Positions 15,552 to 20,667 of a DNA stretch of 20,667 bases are shown here, piece after piece. The first letter of the stretch is position 1. Every line of letters begins with the position of its first letter. Below the pieces are notes generated by a model. It had not been told where the DNA came from and made no database searches. It saw nothing but the letters and a program-made list of their open reading frames with translations. Source of the DNA: an uncultured Beijerinckiaceae bacterium (lineage in GTDB: Bacteria > Pseudomonadota > Alphaproteobacteria > Rhizobiales > Beijerinckiaceae); the NCBI GenBank assembly GCA_937863205.1, contig CALMGA010000321.1:1-20667 (forward strand), read 5' to 3'. The position numbers were made by a program, and so were the translations under genes.

Positions 15552-17399
15552 TCAGTCGGCGGCGGGCCCGCTCTCGACGAGACCGATCGCGTCGGCGGCC
15601 AAAATCAGGGCGAGGTGGCTCAGCGCCTGCGGCATGTTTCCGAGCATCCGGCGCGGGCCGGCCATCTGCTCGGTGAACAGGCCGAGATTGATGTTGGCGG
15701 CGGCCAGCAGGCCGTCGAGCTGGCGCACGGCCGTTTCCGTATCGCCGAGCAGCGCGTAGGCTTCCGCCAGCCAGAAGCCGCAGGCGAGAAAGGTGCCCTC
15801 CTCCCCGGCCATGCCGGAATACCGGTACAGGCCGCCTCCTTCCGCGCCGAGCTCGCGATGCACGGCGTCGCGCGTGGCGGCGAGCCGGTCGCGGCGATCG
15901 AAGCCGAAGGGGATCGCCAGCAGCAGCGCGGCATCCAGCCTGTCGGTGCCGGCGTGCAGCGTGTAGCTTCGCTTGGCCTCACACCAGCATTCGGCGTCGA
16001 TCCAATCGCGGATGCGGTCGCGCTCGCGCCGCCAGCGCGCGCTCTGGTTCGACTGGATCTGCCCGGCATCGGCGAGCTGGACGGCGCGGTTGAGCGCGGT
16101 CCAGCAGCCGATCTTGGACATGGTGTAGTGCTGCAGGTCTTCCAGCTCCCAAAGGCCGGAGTCCTTCTTGCGCCACAGGTCGGCGCAGCGGTCGGCCAGC
16201 GCGGCCAGCAGCTTGCGCGTGGTGAGGTCGAGCACGTGCCCCTGCTCGACGAACAAAGCGGCGGTTTGCATGACGTCGCCGTAGGTCGAAAGCTGGAGCT
16301 GGTCGCGCGCCCGGTTGCCGCTGCGCACAGGCCGGCTGCCGCCATAGCCCGGCAGGTCGAGCTCCTCCTCGGCCGGGGCCAGCGAGCCATCGAGCGCGTA
16401 CATGGTGCGAAGTTCGCCGCCGTGGCGCGCGATCGTCGCGGTGAGCCAGGAGAATGCCGCCTTGGCCTCCTCCGTCGCGCCCACGCGCAGGAACGCCTTG
16501 ATGGTGAAGGCGACGTCGCGCACCCAGGCGAAGCGGTAGTCGTAGGTCTTCGCATCTTGGCTCTTCGCATCCCGGCCTCCGGGACCACCGACGCGTTCGG
16601 GCAACGAGGTGGTGGCGGCGGCTGCGATGGCCCCCGTCGGCGAGAACAGCAGCAGCTTGAGGGCAAGCGCGCTGCGGCGCACGTCGGCGGCATAGCGGCC
16701 GAAGGTTCGCAGCCCGCCGCACCATTCGCGCCAGGACTGGTCGGAGCGGTCGATGCGCCGATCGATGGCTTCGAGCGGCGGCAGGATGAGCGGCTCGTCC
16801 GCCGAGGCGAGCACGGCGATCACCGTGCGCGAGCCGGGCGCGGTGGCGAGCCGCGCCAGCGTGCGGAAATCGTCGCGCACCAGCGGCTCGACGCTGGCAT
16901 CGTGCCGCACCGCGGCGATGATGCCTTCGACGTGGAGCACGTCGCCCTGCGGCGTCTCCTCCCGCCACGGCGAGGCCCCGTCGAGGCGGCGACCGGGATG
17001 AACCTCGACCGAGAGGGTGACGTGCCCGTCCAACCCTTCGACGCGGCGGGCGAGCTCGCACCAAGGCAGCCGACCGGAGATGCCCGAGTTGAGCGAATCG
17101 GTGATGCGCGCCCGGCCGCCGGCGGTGGTGAAGGTCTGCTCCAGCACGTTGCTGTCGGGCCGGTACCGCCGCTCCACCGTGAAGGGCTCGTCGGGCGTGA
17201 TCGAGAAGCGGCCGCCGCGCGCGGGGTCGAGTAGCCGGTCGAACAGGGGCTGGCTGTCCATCCCCGGCACGCCCCACCAGTCGATCGAGCCGTCCGCGCC
17301 GACGATCGCGACGCTACGGCCGTCGCCCAGCGCGGCGTAGAGTTCGAGCGGCAGCGTGCCGTCGGCATCGCGCAGCGGCGATGCGGCGGGGACGGCCAT
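15552..17399 (-). CDS. GH15-family glucoamylase/trehalase-like glycoside hydrolase
   Basis: A 615-aa protein, the usual length for bacterial GH15. The N-terminal beta-sandwich begins with LGDGRSVAIVGADGSIDWWG. The (alpha/alpha)6 barrel has YDYRFAWVRDVAFTIKAFLR (about 287-305), SGLWELEDLQHYTMSKIGCW with general acid Glu418, and a final segment NLGLFTEQM then MLGNMPQALSHLALIL, with the likely base Glu577. It hydrolyses terminal alpha-glucosidic bonds of oligosaccharides or trehalose; which one cannot be told. ATG 17399 overlaps the aldo/keto reductase stop (TAATG), which decides the start. There is no signal peptide, so it is cytosolic. A 15-base near-duplication gives DAKSQDAK just before the YDYRF motif. 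Confidence 0.93.
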   Translation of the reverse strand: MAVPAASPLRDADGTLPLELYAALGDGRSVAIVGADGSIDWWGVPGMDSQPLFDRLLDPARGGRFSITPDEPFTVERRYRPDSNVLEQTFTTAGGRARITDSLNSGISGRLPWCELARRVEGLDGHVTLSVEVHPGRRLDGASPWREETPQGDVLHVEGIIAAVRHDASVEPLVRDDFRTLARLATAPGSRTVIAVLASADEPLILPPLEAIDRRIDRSDQSWREWCGGLRTFGRYAADVRRSALALKLLLFSPTGAIAAAATTSLPERVGGPGGRDAKSQDAKTYDYRFAWVRDVAFTIKAFLRVGATEEAKAAFSWLTATIARHGGELRTMYALDGSLAPAEEELDLPGYGGSRPVRSGNRARDQLQLSTYGDVMQTAALFVEQGHVLDLTTRKLLAALADRCADLWRKKDSGLWELEDLQHYTMSKIGCWTALNRAVQLADAGQIQSNQSARWRRERDRIRDWIDAECWCEAKRSYTLHAGTDRLDAALLLAIPFGFDRRDRLAATRDAVHRELGAEGGGLYRYSGMAGEEGTFLACGFWLAEAYALLGDTETAVRQLDGLLAAANINLGLFTEQMAGPRRMLGNMPQALSHLALILAADAIGLVESGPAAD

Positions 17400-18532
17400 T
17401 ATTCCATCGTCGGCGCGAGGTGCTGCACGCTGGCGACGTCGTCGCCCAGCCATGCCGGGTTCTTCGCCGTGCCGTCGAAGGTCGCGCTGGTCTTGAACAG
17501 CTCGTACTTGCCGTCCAGCGCGAAGGGACGGCTGCGCTCCAACAGCGCCGCCACGTCCGGCTTGGCCATCGGCTGGAAGCTCTTCATCGCCGCGAAGGCC
17601 TGATCGAGGTCGCGCTGGTTCTCCATGCCGGTGATCACCACCGATGTCGGCAGGTTGAGCGAATAGTGCAGCATCTCGATGGGCGTCAGCGCGGCGTTGC
17701 TTTTCAACAGGACGCCGTCGCCGAAGGTCTTCATGCCGAGCACGGCGATGCCGTTGGCGACGAGGTAGGGCAGCACGAGGTGGGCGAAGGAGCGGAAGTG
17801 CGCGTCCATCACGTTGAGCGGCATCTGGCAGGAATCGAAATGGAAGCCGCGCTCTTCCGCGACGTGCAGCATCTGAAGGTGGATGCGCGGGTCCTTGTGG
17901 CCGGTGAAGCCGATGAAGCGCAGCTTGCCGACCTTTTTGGCATCAAGGAAGGCCTCCATCGCCCCGCCCTCGGCGAAGACGCGGTCGGGATCGTCGAAGC
18001 GCAGGATCTCGTGGTGCTGCACGAGGTCGATGTGGTCGGTGCGCAGGCGCCGCAGCGACTCGTCGATCTGCTCGGCCGCGGCCTTCTTCGTGCGCCCGTC
18101 CATCTTGGACATCAGGAACACCTTGGCGCGGTAACCACCCTCGCTCAGCGCGGCGCCGACGCGCATCTCCGAGCGGCCGTGATTGTAGTCCCAGCAGTTG
18201 TCCATGAAGGTGATACCGCGGTCGATCCCCTCGTGGACGAGGCGGGTCGCTTCCGCATCCGTGACCGCCGACTTGCCGAGATGGAAGCCGCCCATGCCGA
18301 TGGCGGAGATCATCTCGCCGGTGCGGCCGAAGCGGCGGTACAACATCTCGCCGCGCTTCTCACCGGGATCGGTCACGAAGGGCAGATCGGCCGGATCGCC
18401 GGGGCGCGTCACAGGCAGGGCGGAAGCGTCGGTCATTGTTGCACTCCCGGTGACGGCGTCGGCGGGGCCGCCGGCGGCCATTGTTCCCATTGCGGCGCCG
18501 GCGGCGCCTTGGATGAAGCGGCGACGTTCCAT
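17399..18532 (-). CDS. Tat-exported aldo/keto reductase
   Basis: A 377-aa protein starting at ATG 18532, with GAGGAGAG 6 bases upstream. The N-terminus MERRRFIQGAAGAAMG carries a twin-arginine motif and a mild Ala/Gly core, a Tat signal. After a linker of about 35 residues the barrel begins (LYRRFGRTGEMISAIGMGGF). The catalytic tetrad is present: Asp111 and Tyr116 in FMDNCWDYNHGRSE, Lys143 in LMSKMDG and His173 in LVQHHEI. A C-terminal SVVITGMENQRDLDQA is the cofactor-side segment of the family. It presumably reduces a carbonyl with NADPH, the cofactor being loaded before folded export. It is translationally coupled to the GH15 gene and begins 55 bases after larB. Confidence 0.92.
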   Translation of the reverse strand: MERRRFIQGAAGAAMGTMAAGGPADAVTGSATMTDASALPVTRPGDPADLPFVTDPGEKRGEMLYRRFGRTGEMISAIGMGGFHLGKSAVTDAEATRLVHEGIDRGITFMDNCWDYNHGRSEMRVGAALSEGGYRAKVFLMSKMDGRTKKAAAEQIDESLRRLRTDHIDLVQHHEILRFDDPDRVFAEGGAMEAFLDAKKVGKLRFIGFTGHKDPRIHLQMLHVAEERGFHFDSCQMPLNVMDAHFRSFAHLVLPYLVANGIAVLGMKTFGDGVLLKSNAALTPIEMLHYSLNLPTSVVITGMENQRDLDQAFAAMKSFQPMAKPDVAALLERSRPFALDGKYELFKTSATFDGTAKNPAWLGDDVASVQHLAPTME

Positions 18533-18587
18533 GGCAGGCTCTCCTCGTGTATCGGCCGGGCGGTCGATCCCGGTTGCGGCCTCAAGC

Positions 18588-19298
18588 TCACGCCGCCGGA
18601 CAACTTGCGCCCTCCCCGGCCGCTTGCGCCAGCCGGTCGGCGGCGTTGAGCAGGCGCAGGGCCGCGCAGGCCGCTCCGTAGCCGTTGTCGATGTTGACCA
18701 CGGTGAGCCCCGGCGCGCAGGACGACAGCAGCGCGTCGAGCGCCGCCCGGCCGCCGGCGGCGACGCCGTAGCCCACGGAGGTCGGCACGGCGATGATCGC
18801 GCCGCCGACCAAGCCGCCGAGCACGCTGGGCAGGGCCGCGTCCATGCCGGCGGCGAGGATGAGGATCGGGTGCGAGCGGATCTCGTCGAGCCGCCGGGTC
18901 AGCCGCCACAGGCCTGCGACGCCGACATCCGCGATCAGCGTGGCCGTTTCGCCGGCATAGGCGAGGGTGCGCAGGGCTTCGCGGGCGACGGGCACGTCGG
19001 AGGTGCCGGCGCAGACCACGGCGACGTGCCGCGATCCCGTGCTTGGGCGCGCGACGCCGAACACGGCCGTGCGCGAGGCCGAACAGTAGTCCAGGCGATC
19101 GCGGTGGCGCGGAGCCAAGGCGGCGAACTTGTCGCCGTCGAGCCGGGTCAGCAGCAGCGAAGCCATGCCGCGCTCGATCGCGTCGGCAAGGATGGCGTCG
19201 AGCTGCGCCGGCGATTTGCCGGCGGCGAAGACAGCCTCTTCCAGGCCGATGCGCCCGGCGCGGTCGATGTCCGGCACGAACTCGTCCGCCAAGCTCAT
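18588..19298 (-). CDS. larB: Nickel-pincer cofactor biosynthesis protein LarB
   Basis: A 236-aa protein of the PurE-like LarB family. ATG 19298 overlaps the larE stop (ATGA) and has GGAGGG upstream, so the longer open frame was trimmed. LarB carboxylates the pyridinium ring of nicotinic acid adenine dinucleotide and releases AMP, giving the dicarboxylated mononucleotide used by LarE. The helical N-terminal domain is followed by the PurE-like core: VCAGTSDVPVAREALRTL (about 96-112), LAAGMDAALPSVLGGLVGG (149-166), PTSVGYGVAAGG (172-183) and SSCAPGLTVVNIDNGYGAA (192-210). Cys194 in SCAPG matches the position I recall for the substrate-binding Cys of characterised LarB. It acts in the cytosol with LarE and LarC. 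Confidence 0.95.
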   Translation of the reverse strand: MSLADEFVPDIDRAGRIGLEEAVFAAGKSPAQLDAILADAIERGMASLLLTRLDGDKFAALAPRHRDRLDYCSASRTAVFGVARPSTGSRHVAVVCAGTSDVPVAREALRTLAYAGETATLIADVGVAGLWRLTRRLDEIRSHPILILAAGMDAALPSVLGGLVGGAIIAVPTSVGYGVAAGGRAALDALLSSCAPGLTVVNIDNGYGAACAALRLLNAADRLAQAAGEGASCPAA

Positions 19299-20155
19299 GC
19301 CCTGCCCTCCGCCCTGCCCCGCGAGGTCGGCGCGGGACGATGGGTCGCGGTGAGGAAGGCGCTTCCCGTCCGATAGGGCGCGAAGGACACGCCGGCGGTG
19401 GCAAGCTCGGGCGGTGCGACCGCGCGCAGCGCGGCGGCAAGGGCGGCGCGCTCCGCTCCGTCGAGCGCGACGAGGCTGGCCGCGTCGAGTTCGACCACGA
19501 TGCCGGCCGCGCGCACGCGGCAGCGCACGGTTGAGAGGGTGGCGAGACGGTCCCTGACGAGCGTTTCGACGGCATGGATGAAATGCAGCGTATCCGCGGC
19601 GATCGGCAGGCCGGTCTCGACCCGGCTCGACAGGCACGGGGCGGCCGGCAGCTCGGCGATCGCTCCCAGACCGAGGCGGCGGGCCAGCGCGCGCACGGCC
19701 GCCTTGCTCAGTCCCGCTTCGACGTAGGGGTGACGCACCCCGTGTTCGCGCGCGGCGTCGAGGCCCGGCCGGTACTCGCCGAGGTCGTCGGTGTTGGCGC
19801 CCGACACGACCTGCCGGTCGGTGATGGTGGCCAGGGCGCCGTACAGGTTGGTCTTGCAGAAGAAGCAGCGGTTGACCGGGTTGGCGAGGTAGCGCGGGTC
19901 GGCGAACTCGTTCGCCTCGATCAGCCGCAGGGCCCAGCCGGCGCGCGCGGCCTGTTCCTCGACGCGGCGCGTCGCCTCGGCCGGCACGGCGGGGGAAACG
20001 GCGTGCACCGCGAGCACGGCGGCGGCGCCCAACCGGCGGTGGGCCGCGCTCATCAGGGTCATGCTGTCGACGCCGCCGCTGACCGCCACGGCGAGCGGTG
20101 CCATCGCGGCGAGCACCCGGTCGAGGTCATGGTGGCCGAGGACGTCCTCGTTCAT
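19295..20155 (-). CDS. larE: ATP-dependent sulfur transferase LarE
   Basis: A 286-aa protein. LarE adenylates the dicarboxylated nicotinate mononucleotide and inserts sulfur twice to form the pincer thiolates. The PP-loop SGGVDS is at 26-31. NRCFFCKTNLY (95-105) is the family's RCxxCK motif. VVSGANTDDLGEYRPG (116-131) and RHPYVEAGLSKAAVRALARR are also typical. Cys174 in APCLSSRV corresponds to the Cys that is sacrificed as the sulfur donor in the lactobacillar enzyme. No extra Cys cluster suited to an iron-sulfur-dependent LarE is evident, so a sacrificial mechanism is inferred. It overlaps larC2 upstream and larB downstream by 4 bases each. Confidence 0.95.
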   Translation of the reverse strand: MNEDVLGHHDLDRVLAAMAPLAVAVSGGVDSMTLMSAAHRRLGAAAVLAVHAVSPAVPAEATRRVEEQAARAGWALRLIEANEFADPRYLANPVNRCFFCKTNLYGALATITDRQVVSGANTDDLGEYRPGLDAAREHGVRHPYVEAGLSKAAVRALARRLGLGAIAELPAAPCLSSRVETGLPIAADTLHFIHAVETLVRDRLATLSTVRCRVRAAGIVVELDAASLVALDGAERAALAAALRAVAPPELATAGVSFAPYRTGSAFLTATHRPAPTSRGRAEGRA

Positions 20156-20643
20156 GCCTCGCCATCGCTTTCAAGCGCCAAGCGTTCCGCCTCGCGACGT
20201 ATTGCGGCACGCGCGGCATGGGTCGTCGCGTGGGTCGTCGCGGCGCCGGCGGCGCGGGGCTGGAACACGTCGTCGGCCTCGGCCTTGGCCGTGCGCCCGC
20301 CCGGCCGCTCCACCGTCTTGACCCGCACGGGGCGCCCGGCCACCTCCACCATCAGCGAGCGGCGGGGCAGCGCCGAGCCCGACACGAGATGGTGGCGCAG
20401 GCCGATGGTGGTGGTTTCGCGGAAGCACGCGGCGACAGCCCCCGCCTGCGCCTCGGCCCGCACCAGGGCGCGGACATGGGTCATCATCCGGCCTTTCTTG
20501 CCGAACACCGGCATCTGCACGACGTCGAAGACGTCGGGGTCGGCGCGCAGCCGGTCGAGGCCCATCGCGAGGTCTTCCGCCGACTGGTCGTCGACCTCGA
20601 ACTCGATCACCAGAAGTTCGCGGTGGGGCGCCCGGGCAGCCAT
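20152..20643 (-). CDS. larC: C-terminal part of nickel-insertion protein LarC (LarC2)
   Basis: A 163-aa protein corresponding only to the C-terminal domain of LarC, the CTP-dependent cyclometallase that inserts nickel into the pincer nucleotide. LLVIEFEVDDQSAEDLAMGL, VVQMPVFGKKGRMMTHVRAL (42-60) and CFRETTTIGLRHH (73-85) align with the LarC/DUF111 C-terminal pattern of an xNIDD-like strand, MKKxRPG-like loop and ETTTxGxR helix. The Asn-Ile-Asp-Asp is here EVDD. ATG 20643 is the first start after an in-frame TAG at 20661-20659. The usual LarC is about 400 aa, so an N-terminal half should lie beyond the window. The tail (AATTHATTHAA) has a 12-base tandem repeat. Confidence 0.85.
   Translation of the reverse strand: MAARAPHRELLVIEFEVDDQSAEDLAMGLDRLRADPDVFDVVQMPVFGKKGRMMTHVRALVRAEAQAGAVAACFRETTTIGLRHHLVSGSALPRRSLMVEVAGRPVRVKTVERPGGRTAKAEADDVFQPRAAGAATTHATTHAARAAIRREAERLALESDGEA
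20219..20242. repeat. 12-bp tandem repeat in the larC2 coding region
   Basis: TGGGTCGTCGCG occurs twice in direct tandem at 20219-20230 and 20231-20242. On the coding strand it gives Ala-Thr-Thr-His twice in the low-complexity linker before the last helix of LarC2. It is in frame and length-neutral to the reading frame. Confidence 0.9.
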
Positions 20644-20667
20644 TGGGGCCCCCGGCCCCTACGCCCC
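20644..20667 (-). other. Presumed end of larC1 / larC1-larC2 junction
   Basis: The 24 bases upstream of larC2 on the coding strand contain TAG in the larC2 frame (20661-20659) and a run GGGGGCCCC (20653-20645). The other two frames are open at the window edge. One of them starts Gly-Val-Gly-Ala-Gly, resembling the GYGAG segment found before the junction in full-length LarC proteins. The second closes at TGA 20609-20607 inside larC2. Which frame carries larC1 cannot be decided from 24 bases. Confidence 0.4.

Noticed and set aside
14223..17234. A 1003-codon open frame on the plus strand
   Set aside because: It lies antisense to the secreted hydrolase and GH15 genes, both with intact family motifs. 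Its translation is Gly/Ala/Arg/Glu-rich without any domain, the usual mirror of high-GC coding sequence.
18533..18587. A hairpin (CCGGG/CCCGG) between larB and the aldo/keto reductase as a terminator
   Set aside because: Only 5 base pairs and no T-run; it does not justify breaking the putative operon.

Overview
The window is very GC-rich, densely coded DNA. Its gene content suggests an alphaproteobacterium, probably of the order Hyphomicrobiales: a YcjX/YcjF pair, a LeuB of the alphaproteobacterial type, a ScsB/DsbD-like exporter, a DUF2380/DUF3280 secreted protein and frequent GTG/TTG starts. This placement is an inference from gene families; there is no rRNA or tRNA in the window to test it. 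I saw no insertion sequence, CRISPR array, tRNA or prophage.

Layout. 1-71: N-terminus of an exported protein (minus strand). 286-1320: three small unrecognised genes, one on minus and two on plus. 1324-4503 (minus): a secreted DUF2380/DUF3280 protein, then overlapping ycjX and ycjF. 4643-5749 (plus): leuB. 5811-7976 (minus): a ScsB/DsbD-like membrane thiol-disulfide transporter, convergent with leuB. 8149-8701 (plus): a tightly overlapping mini-operon of two membrane microproteins (44 and 41 aa) and a small secreted protein. 8741-9529 (minus): an FkbM/METTL24-type methyltransferase. 9530-10671: a gene-poor stretch with one doubtful small gene. 10672-11226: an unrecognised helical protein. 11361-13999 (plus): a Spy/CpxP-like membrane-anchored protein, an OmpR-type response regulator and a histidine kinase in one operon. 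14280-20643 (minus): a co-directional block that reads, in transcription order, larC2 - larE - larB - Tat-exported aldo/keto reductase - GH15 glucoamylase-like enzyme - secreted alpha/beta hydrolase.

The most informative region is the right end. LarB, LarE and LarC make the nickel-pincer nucleotide cofactor, known as the cofactor of lactate racemase LarA. No larA is visible here. The LarC reading frame begins as a separate C-terminal (LarC2) frame just after an in-frame TAG, in a G/C-run context. This points to a split larC or a programmed frameshift whose upstream half lies beyond the window edge. The second region of interest is the overlapping microprotein operon at 8149-8701. The third is the Spy-like/two-component operon, which has a 10-bp-phased direct repeat upstream.
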